DNA of 64,000 nucleotides from Janthinobacterium lividum. GTDB taxonomy: Bacteria > Pseudomonadota > Gammaproteobacteria > Burkholderiales > Burkholderiaceae_D. The stretch spans positions 1 to 64,000 of the forward strand of contig NZ_JAAOLY010000017.1 in assembly GCF_011601275.1 (NCBI RefSeq), in the 5' to 3' direction. Of the stretch, positions 33,689-42,470 are shown in pieces. Below the pieces are notes generated by a model, which did no database searches, was not told where the DNA came from, and was given only the letters and a program-made list of their open reading frames with translations. Made by a program: the position numbers and the translations under genes. Numbering within the stretch: the stretch's first letter is position 1; every line of letters begins with the position of its first letter.

Positions 33689-34567
33689 ATGTTTCCGCTT
33701 CCTGAACAATTTTCCAGCGCCGCCAAGTCGCAACTGGAAAGCCAGCTGCAAATCTTCAGCACCCTCACCAGCAAAGTCTTTGAAAGCGCCGAGAAAATCA
33801 TCGCGCTGAACCTGAACGCCGGCAAGGCCGCCATCTCGCAAACGGCGGAGACGGCGCAGCAGCTACTGGTAACGCAGGACCCGCGCGACTTCTTCAGCTA
33901 CAGCACCAGCCAGGCGCAGCCGAACATCGAGAGCGTACTGGCCTACAGCCGCCAGTTGTTCGGCATCGCATCGAGCACCCAGGCGGAATTGCTGGCCTCG
34001 GCCAAGGCCCGCCTCGACGAAGCCGCGCCTGTCGCCGCAACTGCTCCTGCTCCTGCCGCAGCCAAGCCAGCGCTGGCCGCTGTACCTGCTGCGCCTGCGC
34101 CGACGCCAGCAGCGGCACCTGCCCCCGTTGCCGCCAAGCCTGCCGAAGTGGCCAAGCCTGCAGCCAAGGCAGCGCCCGTCCCTACTCCCGTTGCCGCGCC
34201 GGCAGCCAAACCAGAAGCCGCGCCTGCCAAGGTTGCCGAGAAGGCCGCCGACAAGCCAGCCGTGAAAGCGGTGGAAGCCAAACCGGCAGCCAAGCCGGAA
34301 GCGGCCAAACCCGCACCTGCCGCCGCACCGGCACCTGCACCAGCGAAAGCCGCCGCGCCAGCACCGGCCAAGCCAGCCGCAAAGCCATTCCCTTCGAGCA
34401 AACCGGGCGCCAAGCCAGCCAGCGCCGCCGGCAAGACCGTGGCCAAGGCCGCCGTAAAGCATACCCCTGCGCCAGCCGCCAAGCCGGCAGCCAAGGCAGC
34501 GCCCAAGGGCACGCCATCGAAACAGCTCGACATGCTGGGTGGCGCTAAAGGCAGCGGCCGCAAGTAA
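33689..34567 (+). CDS. phaP: phasin family protein with long Ala/Pro/Lys tail
   Basis: 292-residue phasin. The first 110 residues are the amphipathic helical phasin domain: PEQFSSAAKSQLESQLQIFS, VFESAEKIIALNLNAGKA, TQDPRDFFSYSTSQAQPN and SSTQAELLASAKARLDEA. Phasins coat polyhydroxybutyrate granules and set their size. From about residue 115 to 280 the chain is almost only Ala, Pro and Lys in AAKPA/APAPA-type blocks, more than doubling the usual 180-200 residues. This H1-histone-like tail is basic and could touch DNA, as granule proteins such as PhaM do. A ribosome site (AAAGGAG) lies seven bases before the ATG. A strong terminator follows. Confidence 0.88.
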   Translation: MFPLPEQFSSAAKSQLESQLQIFSTLTSKVFESAEKIIALNLNAGKAAISQTAETAQQLLVTQDPRDFFSYSTSQAQPNIESVLAYSRQLFGIASSTQAELLASAKARLDEAAPVAATAPAPAAAKPALAAVPAAPAPTPAAAPAPVAAKPAEVAKPAAKAAPVPTPVAAPAAKPEAAPAKVAEKAADKPAVKAVEAKPAAKPEAAKPAPAAAPAPAPAKAAAPAPAKPAAKPFPSSKPGAKPASAAGKTVAKAAVKHTPAPAAKPAAKAAPKGTPSKQLDMLGGAKGSGRK

Positions 34568-34598
34568 GCCTCGCGCAAGCCACTGACGCAGAAAAACA

Positions 34599-34619
34599 AC
34601 GGGCTACGGCCCGTTTTTT
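34599..34619 (+). terminator. intrinsic terminator after the phasin gene
   Basis: ACGGGC (34599-34604), loop TACG, GCCCGT (34609-34614), then TTTTT to 34619. It is a textbook Rho-independent terminator 31 bases after the stop codon. Confidence 0.85.
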
Positions 34620-34733
34620 GCGTGCCCGTCCACAGCGCGCTTTTCCGCCTTGTTGTATCCTACGCGTACTTTCCGTCCGCGTGCCCGCCCTTCCGCCCCG
34701 CGACACCCCATTACTACAAAACAAAAGGTAACC

Positions 34734-36485
34734 ATGAGTTTATCGAGGCTCATCGCCGGCTTCGTGCGTCAGCATTGGCCGGCGTATGCCGCCGCTGCCG
34801 TCATGCTGACCGGCGTGGCAACACTGACCGTCTGGATCCCGCGCCGCGTGGGCGCCATCATCGACGCGCTGGCCGCGCACCGCATGACGGCGGCCGAACT
34901 GTGGCTTGAGCTGCTGACCCTGCTCGCCGTCGGCGTCGTCATCTACTTCCTACGCGTAGGCTGGCGCATCACCCTGTTCAAGGCCGCCTACCAGTTGGGC
35001 GTGATGCTGCGCACGCGCTTCTATACGCGCATGTCGCAGCAGGGCGCGTCGTTTTACCAGAACCAGCGCACGGGCGACCTGATGGCGCTGGCGACGAACG
35101 ACATCGACGCCATCGAAATGGCCGCCGGCGAAGCCATGCTGGCCGGCTTCGACGGCACCTTGACCCTGCTGATGGTGCTGGGCATCATGCTGCTGGGCGT
35201 GGACTGGCGCCTGGCCTGCATCGCCCTCCTGCCTTTCCCGCTGATGGGACTGGCCTTCTGGCGCATCTCCAGCCATATCCACACGGCGTCGACGGATTCC
35301 TTAAAGCGCTTTTCGGCGCTGAACGATCATGTGCAGGAATCGCTGTCGGGCGTGCGCACCTTGCGCGCACTGGGCCTGGAAGAGCGCAGCAGCAAGCAGT
35401 TTTCCACCCTGGCCGGCCATGCGGCCAACGCCAGCCTGACGGCGCAGCGCTGGGAAGCGGCGTACGAACCGGCCGTCGGCCTGACCCTGACGGCCGCCAC
35501 GGCGCTGACCCTGGGCCTGGGCGGCTACCTCGTGTGGCAAGACCAGCTGACCATCGGCGCGCTGACGAGCTTTTCCATGTACCTGGGCCAGCTGATCTGG
35601 CCCATGTTCGCCGCCGGCTGGGTGCTCTCGCTGATCGAACGTGGCCGCGCCGCCTGGCAGCGGCTGCAACCGATGCTGGACGCCCCGCTGGCCATCGACG
35701 ACCACGGCACGATTGATACGCTGACGCCCGGCCCCCTGCAATTGCAGGACGTCGGCTTCGCCTATGCGGGTCAGACGGCGCCGGCCCTGTCCGGTATTTC
35801 GCTGCGTTTGCTGCCGGGCCAGACCCTCGGCCTCGTTGGTCCGACGGGCAGCGGCAAGTCGACCCTGCTGCGCGTTCTGCTGCGCCAGGTGACGCCGCAA
35901 TCGGGCACGGCCACGTGGAATGGCCAGCCGCTCGACGCCTACACCTTGCACGCGCTGCGCGCTGCCATCAGCTGGGTGCCGCAGGAGTCGTTTTTGTTCT
36001 CCGCCACCATCGCCGACAATATCGCCCTGGCCCGACCCGGCGCCACGCGCGAGGAAGTGGAGCGGGCGGCGCAGCTGGCCGATATCCATGCCGATATTTT
36101 GCAGTTCCCCGAGGGCTATCAGACCCACGTGGGCGAGAAAGGCATCACCCTGTCCGGCGGCCAGCGCCAGCGCGTGGCGATTGCCCGGGCTCTCCTGGCC
36201 GACAACGGCTTGCTGCTCTTGGATGATGCGCTGTCCGCCGTCGATACGGGCACGGAAACGCGCATCCTGCAGCACCTGGAAGAACTGCGCGCGCGCCGCC
36301 CCGAGCGCAGCGCCATCATCGCCAGCCACCGCCTGAGCGCCGTCGTCAACGCGGACCTGATCCTGGTGCTGCGCGACGGCCATGTCACGGAAACGGGCAA
36401 CCACGACGCGCTGATGCAGCGCGACGGCTGGTATGCCAGCCAGTGGCGCTATCAACAACTGGAAGCCAGCCTCGATGTCATCTAA
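34734..36485 (+). CDS. mdlA: heterodimeric ABC exporter, degenerate-site subunit (MdlA-like)
   Basis: 583-residue half-transporter: six membrane helices (about 15-310), then the ATPase. Walker A is GPTGSGKST, the signature is canonical LSGGQRQRVAIARALL, and the H-loop is IIASHRLSAV. Walker B reads LLLLDDALSAVD: the catalytic glutamate is aspartate, the mark of the non-hydrolysing site in asymmetric exporters such as MdlAB and TM287/288. The partner gene overlaps by 11 bases. The ATG at 34734 has AAAAGG nine bases upstream. The family exports lipids, peptides or drugs; the substrate here is unknown. Confidence 0.88.
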   Translation: MSLSRLIAGFVRQHWPAYAAAAVMLTGVATLTVWIPRRVGAIIDALAAHRMTAAELWLELLTLLAVGVVIYFLRVGWRITLFKAAYQLGVMLRTRFYTRMSQQGASFYQNQRTGDLMALATNDIDAIEMAAGEAMLAGFDGTLTLLMVLGIMLLGVDWRLACIALLPFPLMGLAFWRISSHIHTASTDSLKRFSALNDHVQESLSGVRTLRALGLEERSSKQFSTLAGHAANASLTAQRWEAAYEPAVGLTLTAATALTLGLGGYLVWQDQLTIGALTSFSMYLGQLIWPMFAAGWVLSLIERGRAAWQRLQPMLDAPLAIDDHGTIDTLTPGPLQLQDVGFAYAGQTAPALSGISLRLLPGQTLGLVGPTGSGKSTLLRVLLRQVTPQSGTATWNGQPLDAYTLHALRAAISWVPQESFLFSATIADNIALARPGATREEVERAAQLADIHADILQFPEGYQTHVGEKGITLSGGQRQRVAIARALLADNGLLLLDDALSAVDTGTETRILQHLEELRARRPERSAIIASHRLSAVVNADLILVLRDGHVTETGNHDALMQRDGWYASQWRYQQLEASLDVI

Positions 36486-38283
36486 GACCGACCAAGCCAC
36501 CACCGCCACGCAATCCGTGCGCCGCCAGGCCGCGCAAGCGATCGGCCTGCTGCGCCGCGCCGCCGCGCCCGACCTGCGCCATTTATATTGGGCCACGTTC
36601 TGGCTGATCCTCGCCGCCGCCCTCGAAGTGACGGGCCCGATCCTGGGCAAGGCCCTGATCGACCAGCATCTGCTGCCGCGCCACCTCGACTGGACGCGCA
36701 TGTCCTTGCTGCTGGGCGGCTGCCTGCTGACGGGCTGGGTCGCGTCCGGCCTGCGCTATCTGCAGCTGGTGCGTCTGTCCGGCCTGGCCATGCGTTCCGT
36801 CCAGCGCCTGCGCGAAACCGTCTACCAGCACGTGCTGCGCCTGCCGATGGCCTTCTTCGACCGCGCCATCACGGGCCAGCTGGTCAGCCGCGTCACCAAC
36901 GATACGGAAGCGGTCAAGTCCCTGTACGTGCAGGTGCTGTTCGTCATCCTCGACAGCTCCATCGTCCTGGTCGGCACCATGGCCGCCATGGCTTTTCTCG
37001 ACTGGCGCTTGATGCTGATCGTGCTGGCCCTGCTGCCGGCCGTGCTGGTCATCGTCTTCCTGTACCAGCGCTGGAGCGCGCCAGCCGTCACGCGCGCGCG
37101 CGCCCTGCGCAGCGAGATCAACGGGCAGATCGCCGAATCGATCGGCGGCATGAGCGTGCTGCAGGCAAATAACGCGGAAAAACGCTTCGGCGCGCGCTTC
37201 ACGGGCATCAACCAGGACCACTACACGGCGCGCATGCAGGAATTGCGCGCCAACGCCTGGCTGCTGCGCCCCGCGCTCGACATGCTCAATATCGTGCTGC
37301 TGGCCGTCGTCATCTTCAGCTTTGGCCGGCGCGAGATGGGCGCCGTGGAAGTGGGCGTGCTGTATGCGTTCATCAGCTACATTGCGCGCGTGATCGAGCC
37401 GCTGATCCAGATCACCATGCAGTTCAGCCAGCTGCAGCAGTCGGTGGTGGCGACGGCGCGCGTCTCGGCCCTGCTCGACGAAGCACAGGCGCTCGAGCAC
37501 GCGCAGGGACGGGAAACTCCGGCCCTGCGGCATGCGCAAACGGGCAGCGAGCTGCCCGCCGTCGACATCAGGAAGCTGACCTTTGCCTACGTGGAAAACC
37601 AGCCCGTGCTGCACGACCTGTCGCTGACGATACCGCAAGGCGCGTTCTTCGGCATCGTCGGCCACACGGGCAGCGGCAAGTCGACCCTGCTGTCCCTGCT
37701 GCTGCGCTTTTACCCCGTCACGCAAGGCAGCATCGCCATCAATGGCGTGCCCCTCGACAGCATCGACAACGAGCACTTCCGCGCCGACGTGGGCCTGGTG
37801 CCGCAAGACCCCTTCCTGCTGGCCGCCTCGGCGCGCGAAAACATCGACATGGGCCGCGGCTACACGCAGCAGCAGATCGAGACGGCCGCGCGCGCCGCCC
37901 ATGCGCACGACTTCATCGCCGCGCTGGAACATGGCTACGACACGCCGCTGGGCGAAGGCGGCTCGCGCCTGTCGTCGGGGCAGAAGCAGCTGATCGCGAT
38001 TGCCCGCGCGCTGGCAGGCCAGCCGCGCATCTTGCTGCTCGACGAAGCGACGTCGCGCATCGATAGCCAGACGGAGCAGATCGTGCAACTGGCCCTCAAC
38101 GAGTTGCGCGGCAAGGTGACCATCATCGCCATCGCCCACCGCCTCTCGACCATCCGCGAGGCCGACCGTATCATCGTGCTCAATCACGGCCGCATCACGG
38201 AAGCGGGGCCGCACGACGCCCTGATGCAGATCGAAGGCGGCCTGTACCAGCGCCTGTACCTGCTGCAACAGCTGGCGCAGTAA
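36475..38283 (+). CDS. mdlB: heterodimeric ABC exporter, catalytic subunit (MdlB-like)
   Basis: 602-residue half-transporter: membrane domain (about 30-330, with AFFDRAITGQLVSRVTNDTEAV typical of type-I exporters), then the ATPase. Walker A is GHTGSGKST. Walker B LLLLDEATSRID keeps the catalytic glutamate, while the signature is altered to LSSGQKQLIAIARAL; the H-loop is IAIAHRLSTI. The defects are complementary to the partner: its Walker B with MdlA's intact signature makes the one competent ATP site. The start at 36475 overlaps the partner's end by 11 bases, which favours equal production. Confidence 0.88.
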   Translation: MSSKTDQATTATQSVRRQAAQAIGLLRRAAAPDLRHLYWATFWLILAAALEVTGPILGKALIDQHLLPRHLDWTRMSLLLGGCLLTGWVASGLRYLQLVRLSGLAMRSVQRLRETVYQHVLRLPMAFFDRAITGQLVSRVTNDTEAVKSLYVQVLFVILDSSIVLVGTMAAMAFLDWRLMLIVLALLPAVLVIVFLYQRWSAPAVTRARALRSEINGQIAESIGGMSVLQANNAEKRFGARFTGINQDHYTARMQELRANAWLLRPALDMLNIVLLAVVIFSFGRREMGAVEVGVLYAFISYIARVIEPLIQITMQFSQLQQSVVATARVSALLDEAQALEHAQGRETPALRHAQTGSELPAVDIRKLTFAYVENQPVLHDLSLTIPQGAFFGIVGHTGSGKSTLLSLLLRFYPVTQGSIAINGVPLDSIDNEHFRADVGLVPQDPFLLAASARENIDMGRGYTQQQIETAARAAHAHDFIAALEHGYDTPLGEGGSRLSSGQKQLIAIARALAGQPRILLLDEATSRIDSQTEQIVQLALNELRGKVTIIAIAHRLSTIREADRIIVLNHGRITEAGPHDALMQIEGGLYQRLYLLQQLAQ

Positions 38284-38354
38284 TGGCGCCTTGTCAACTC
38301 CCGCCGTGTGCACTTTCGCAAATTTCTGCGGTGCGCATGATATTTCTTGATTGC

Positions 38355-38372
38355 AACAGAATATAATCTGTT
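38355..38372. promoter_or_regulatory. dyad over a TATAAT box before the TPR-GGDEF gene
   Basis: AACAGA (38355-38360), six bases, TCTGTT (38367-38372) form a perfect inverted repeat that contains TATAAT (38362-38367). It may be a -10 box covered by an operator. No convincing -35 box is visible. If used, transcription would begin near 38374, which fits the TTG start at 38404 and excludes the one at 38347. Confidence 0.4.
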
Positions 38373-38403
38373 ACAGACAGGTGGTCATTGCGGGAGCGGG
38401 ACG

Positions 38404-40527
38404 TTGGCAGGCAGACAGAGACGGGCATCATGGCGAAAGGCGCATTGGCTGCTGGTATTGGCCTGCATGCTGCCGCCTGCCGCGCACGCCCAGGCCGGCA
38501 ACCTGGAGCAGTATCTTGCCGCCGTGCGCGACGATGGCCGCTTCGTGCCCGCGCGCGCCCTGCAGCGCCTGCAAGAGGTGGAAACGCAGGCGCGCAGCGC
38601 CCCCTTGCCCGTGCGCGCGGAATTCCTTACCCAACTGAGCAACGCCCGCATGCGCCTGGGGCAGAACGATATCGCCATGCAGCTGGCCGAAGAGCTGATC
38701 GCCTACGCCCGCATGAACAAGAGCGACGTGGCGCTGGCGAAGGGCATGCTCAACAAGGCCTACATCACGTTTGCCCGGAACGAACGCCGCGCCTCGCACC
38801 TGCTGGCCTTTGAAGCGGAACGCATCGCCAATGGCACGGACGACTTGCCCGTGCGCGTGCAGGCCACCATCAGCGCGGGCCAGTCGTGGGCAGAGGAAGG
38901 CAATTTCCCGTTTGCGCTGGCCAAGCTGCAGGCGGCCGTCGACCTGGCGCGCCAGAGCAAATCCCCGTCCAGCCTGGCCGCCGCCCTGAATGCCCTCACC
39001 CTGCTGTACACGCAGATGCGCGAATACGACAAGGGTTTCGAAGTGCTCGACGAATTGCTGGCCGTGTCCAGCACCCTGGCGTCGCCGGGCCGCATGGCGC
39101 AGGCGAAGAATACGGAATACGGCTTGGCGCTCGACGCGCAGCAGCCGCAGCGGGGCCAGCGCGCCCTGCTGGCGGCCCTGGCGCTGGAACGCCAGCTGGG
39201 GGCGCGCGGCATGGTCGCCGTCACCCTCGTCAATCTGTCGGACAGCTACCTGAAGGAGGGCGACTACGCGCGCGCCCTGCGCTACGCGAATGAAGCGATC
39301 ACGGCGGCGCGCCTCGTCAACGATGAACAGGTGGAGGCGACGGCGCGGCTCAATATCGGCCAGGCGCTGATCGGCCAGGGCCGGTTGCAGGAAGGCAAGC
39401 AAAGCGTGGCCACGGGCCTGGCCTATTACGAACGCACGGCTAACCAGCCGGAAATGCAGGCCGTGCTGCTGGAATACGGCATGGCGCTGGAAAAGGCGGG
39501 CGACCTGCGCGGCGCCGTCACGGCATACCACCGCGAGCGGGGCATTTCCAACCAGCTGTTCGAAAAGCAGCGGCAAAAGGCCGTGTATGAACTGCAAGAA
39601 AAGTATGAGGCGGAAAAGAAACAGCGCCAGATCGAGCTGCTGAGCCGCGAAAACCAGCTGAAGAGCACGGAAATCGACAACCGCCGTCTGCAGCAGCGCG
39701 TGTGGTGGCTGCTGGCGCTGGTGCTGGCCATGGCGTCCGCCATCGTTGGCTTGCTGTACCGCAAGGTGCGCCATGCGAACGTGCAGCTGAAGGTGAAAAA
39801 CCAGGAGCTCAAGCGCCAGAGCTCGCGCGACCCGCTGACGGCCCTGTACAACCGCCGCCATTTCCAGGAATTCATGCGCAGCCACGCGGGCAAGCCGCAG
39901 CATTCCCATGGCGGCGCCGATGTCGTGGGCGCGCTATTCCTGCTCGACGTCGACCATTTCAAGCACATCAACGACGCTTACGGCCATGCGGCGGGCGACC
40001 TGGTGCTGACGACGATCGCCGAAACCTTGCACGACGTGTTGCGCGAAACGGACATGATCGTGCGCTGGGGCGGCGAGGAATTCCTCGCCTTCCTGCCGGC
40101 CGTCGCGCGTGACGGGCTCGACGATATCGCGCGGCGCATCCTCAACGGCATGGCGGCGCAAGTCATCCATTACCAGGGGCAGACCATCCAGGTGCACGTG
40201 TCCGTGGGCTTTGCGCCGTATCCGCTGGCGCCGCTGGGACGGCCCCTCACGTGGGAACGCAGCGTCAACCTGATCGACATGGCGCTGTACCTGGCCAAGG
40301 CGCACGGACGCAACCGGGCGTATGGCTTGCGCGGTTTTCAGAACGTGGAAAAAACGACCCTGGAAGCGGTGGAGCAAGACCTGGAACGCGCGTGGCGCGA
40401 CGGCTTTGTCGATTTGAGCGTGGTGCTGGGGGGAACGGACGGGGTGGATGCTGCGAGCGCAGGGACGGCGGCGCAGGACAGCCAGGCTGGCGCCAGCGAA
40501 GGCGTCGCCGCAGCCGCCATCACCTGA
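38404..40527 (+). CDS. TPR-containing diguanylate cyclase
   Basis: About 707 residues from a TTG at 38404 (GGGAGCGGG just upstream); a TTG at 38347 would add 19 residues. A signal-anchor or signal peptide (HWLLVLACMLPPAAHAQ) exports a helical region of TPR-like repeats (about 40-370, such as LALAKGMLNKAYITFARNE and EATARLNIGQALIGQGRLQEG). A coiled coil follows (EKYEAEKKQRQIELLSREN), then a membrane helix (VWWLLALVLAMASAIVGLLY) and a cytoplasmic GGDEF domain. The motif is intact (RWGGEEF), as are LLDVDHFKHINDAYGHAAGD and an RxxD inhibition site (RETD). It should make c-di-GMP in response to a periplasmic signal read by the repeats. The last 50 residues are Ala/Gly-rich and disordered. Confidence 0.88.
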   Translation: MAGRQRRASWRKAHWLLVLACMLPPAAHAQAGNLEQYLAAVRDDGRFVPARALQRLQEVETQARSAPLPVRAEFLTQLSNARMRLGQNDIAMQLAEELIAYARMNKSDVALAKGMLNKAYITFARNERRASHLLAFEAERIANGTDDLPVRVQATISAGQSWAEEGNFPFALAKLQAAVDLARQSKSPSSLAAALNALTLLYTQMREYDKGFEVLDELLAVSSTLASPGRMAQAKNTEYGLALDAQQPQRGQRALLAALALERQLGARGMVAVTLVNLSDSYLKEGDYARALRYANEAITAARLVNDEQVEATARLNIGQALIGQGRLQEGKQSVATGLAYYERTANQPEMQAVLLEYGMALEKAGDLRGAVTAYHRERGISNQLFEKQRQKAVYELQEKYEAEKKQRQIELLSRENQLKSTEIDNRRLQQRVWWLLALVLAMASAIVGLLYRKVRHANVQLKVKNQELKRQSSRDPLTALYNRRHFQEFMRSHAGKPQHSHGGADVVGALFLLDVDHFKHINDAYGHAAGDLVLTTIAETLHDVLRETDMIVRWGGEEFLAFLPAVARDGLDDIARRILNGMAAQVIHYQGQTIQVHVSVGFAPYPLAPLGRPLTWERSVNLIDMALYLAKAHGRNRAYGLRGFQNVEKTTLEAVEQDLERAWRDGFVDLSVVLGGTDGVDAASAGTAAQDSQAGASEGVAAAAIT

Positions 40528-40557
40528 CGGCAGCTGCGGGGCGCGCTGATGGCGTGC

Positions 40558-40890
40558 TTACTTGTGCGCGGCGTCCTGCATCTTTTCGCCGGCTTTTTCC
40601 ACTTTCTTGCCCACGGCATCGGCCGCTTCGCTCATTTTCTTGTCGGCGTCAGCGGCGACCTGGTCCATCTTGGCGCCCGTATCGGCAGCGGCCTGGCTCA
40701 CGGCGGCGTCGGCCTTGGTAGCGGCGGCCTTGATGTCGGCTTCAGCCTTGGCAGCGGCCGCATCGATTTTCTGGCCAGCCTGTTCCGCAGGACCGGCAGC
40801 GGCGACATCGTCCTTCTTCTGGCAGGCAGCCAGTGCCACAACCATCATGCCGGCGGCGCACACGGTCATCCAATTTTTGCTTGCTTTCAT
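40558..40890 (-). CDS. small alanine-rich lipoprotein
   Basis: 110 residues: signal peptide with lipobox VALAAC (lipid Cys near residue 23), then a single charged, alanine-rich helix made of repeated AAAxADAAV-like heptads (about 40-108) that should form a coiled coil. I start at the ATG at 40890, which has GGGAA five bases upstream. An ATG five codons earlier lacks such a site. Similar small coiled-coil lipoproteins sit in the outer membrane as envelope-stress or structural proteins. No enzyme motif is present. It is convergent with the GGDEF gene, 30 bases apart. Confidence 0.75.
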   Translation of the reverse strand: MKASKNWMTVCAAGMMVVALAACQKKDDVAAAGPAEQAGQKIDAAAAKAEADIKAAATKADAAVSQAAADTGAKMDQVAADADKKMSEAADAVGKKVEKAGEKMQDAAHK

Positions 40891-41027
40891 GGTATTCCCT
40901 TTCATTGTTATCAAAAGACACAGATCAGTTCGCAATATACACCTGCCTAAAAGTTTCTAGCGTGCGCTAACGCACATAAAAACAGGCTTTTGTGGCGTAG
41001 TTGTAAGCAATGGTATCTTGATATCTT

Positions 41028-42308
41028 TTAGCTATGTTTTCCCTGTGCCGGAGGGGGAGCCTGATAGCCATCCGTCAGGGTGTGCAGGAAGGCGATCACG
41101 TCGGCGATCTCCGCGTCGTTCAGGGCCGGCGCCTGGCCCGGCTGGCGGTCGAACGGCGCTTCCACGTTCACGTTCGCCACCAGGCCGGGCGGCAGGTCGT
41201 CGTATTTTCGCACCTTGCCGTTCTTATCCGTCGGATACCATTTTTGCGGCGCCGTATCGCGCTGCACGTAAAAGCGCAGCACCTGCTCCAGGGTGTCAAA
41301 GCTGCCGTTGTGGAAAAACACCTTGCGCAGGGCGATGTTGCGCAGGGACGGCGTCTTGAAGCTGCCGCAGTACTCTTTATGTTCCGTCAAGTCGGTGCGG
41401 TCCGGGCCGCACAAGCCCATGTCGAAGAACGCCGGATCCGCGTTGACGGGCAGCTTGCCATTGCGCGGCACGCCGATATTGATCAAGCCGTAATCGGTAA
41501 ATTGAGGGAAGGCGCCGCCGGAAGCGACCTGGCTGATGTGGCAGGACGCGCAATTGCCCTTGCGTTCATCATTGAACAGGGCCAGGCCGCGCGCTTCCTG
41601 CGGGCTCAAGACGGCCTGCTTGCGCAGCACGGCGTCGTACTTGCTCGTGTATGGATAGAAGTCCAACGGGCTTTCCTGGAACACTTCCAGCGACATCAGC
41701 GCCCAGCGCAAGGCCTGGCCCGGCTGCTCGAAGATATCCGCGCCATACGTATGGCGGAACTGCGCCGCCAGGGGGCCGGCCTTCAATTTGGCGATGACGG
41801 CGGCCGCATCGCGGTTGCCCATCTCGCGTTTGGAGAGCAAGGGCGCCAGCGCCTGCTCATGGCCCGACTGGGCGCGGCCATCCCAGTTGCGCCCGCCCGT
41901 GGGACCGGCGTCGACGCTGTCGTCGCCATCGTCGTCGTGATAATGCTCGGTGAAGGCGGGCGCCGTCTGCAGGTAACGCAGCGAGGGCGCGGCGCGCGTG
42001 CCCGCATCCTTCAATTCCGGGCCGCCCAGCTGCACCGCCAGCCCATTCGGCGGGCCGTATGCGTGCTCGGGACTGTGGCAGCTGGCGCACGACATTTTTC
42101 CTGAGACAGACAGGCTGGGCTCGAAAAACATGGCGCGGCCCATGGCCGTCATCTGGGCCACGGAAGGCTGGCGTTGCAGGGTGGGCGCGTAGGCGCCCGA
42201 CAGATAGGCGGGCTTGGCGACGGCTTCTTTTTGCGCCGCAGGATGGCAGGCGGCCAGCAGACAGGCGGCTACAAAGGCAAGCAGCAAGGTGGAGTTCGTT
42301 TTCATCAT
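41028..42308 (-). CDS. di-haem cytochrome c peroxidase (MauG/CcpA family)
   Basis: 426-residue lipoprotein (lipobox LLAAC after an ATGATG start at 42308). There are two covalent haem sites, CASCHSPEH (about 75-83) and CASCHISQ (about 265-272). Other family marks are MGRAMFFEPSLSVSGKMSCASC, RNWDGRAQSGHEQALAPL and KTPSLRNIALRKVFFHNGSFDTLEQVLRFY. The family reduces hydrogen peroxide with electrons from a small cytochrome, or (MauG) oxidises protein side chains, in the periplasm. It is transcribed away from the phosphoesterase gene; the pair share a 156-base region with a Pho-box-like site. Confidence 0.88.
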   Translation of the reverse strand: MMKTNSTLLLAFVAACLLAACHPAAQKEAVAKPAYLSGAYAPTLQRQPSVAQMTAMGRAMFFEPSLSVSGKMSCASCHSPEHAYGPPNGLAVQLGGPELKDAGTRAAPSLRYLQTAPAFTEHYHDDDGDDSVDAGPTGGRNWDGRAQSGHEQALAPLLSKREMGNRDAAAVIAKLKAGPLAAQFRHTYGADIFEQPGQALRWALMSLEVFQESPLDFYPYTSKYDAVLRKQAVLSPQEARGLALFNDERKGNCASCHISQVASGGAFPQFTDYGLINIGVPRNGKLPVNADPAFFDMGLCGPDRTDLTEHKEYCGSFKTPSLRNIALRKVFFHNGSFDTLEQVLRFYVQRDTAPQKWYPTDKNGKVRKYDDLPPGLVANVNVEAPFDRQPGQAPALNDAEIADVIAFLHTLTDGYQAPPPAQGKHS

Positions 42309-42332
42309 GGGCTGGCAGCGTAGCAACGGCAT

Positions 42333-42350
42333 GTGACAGCTGCGTGACAA
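42333..42350 (-). promoter_or_regulatory. candidate Pho box
   Basis: On the minus strand TTGTCAC-GCAG-CTGTCAC, two seven-base repeats with an 11-base period, close to the CTGTCAT-N4-CTGTCAT PhoB site. It lies 25 bases from the peroxidase start and 120 bases from the divergent phosphoesterase, which would be a sensible PhoB target. The short distance to the peroxidase start is a weakness. Confidence 0.4.
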
Positions 42351-42470
42351 AACCCTGCAAAACCTAATGTATCAAGTCCGTACATTACGTCATGTAACAG
42401 GCGCTGACATGTCATGGAGCTGACATATTGCCTGCCTAGCATGCGACGTTTCCACCCAAAAGGCATGAAC

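Noticed and set aside
34030..34530. Ala/Pro/Lys-rich stretch as a DNA repeat or a CRISPR-like array.
   Set aside because: The units vary and follow codon structure; it is a low-complexity protein segment of the phasin.
38347..38403. TTG at 38347 as the start of the TPR-GGDEF gene.
   Set aside because: A TATAAT box and dyad lie downstream of it (38355-38372), and the later TTG at 38404 has a ribosome site.
42404..42426. Direct repeats CTGACAT (42404-42410 and 42420-42426) as a Pho box for the phosphoesterase.
   Set aside because: The period is 16 bases, not 11, so it does not fit PhoB binding. The minus-strand repeat at 42333-42350 fits better.
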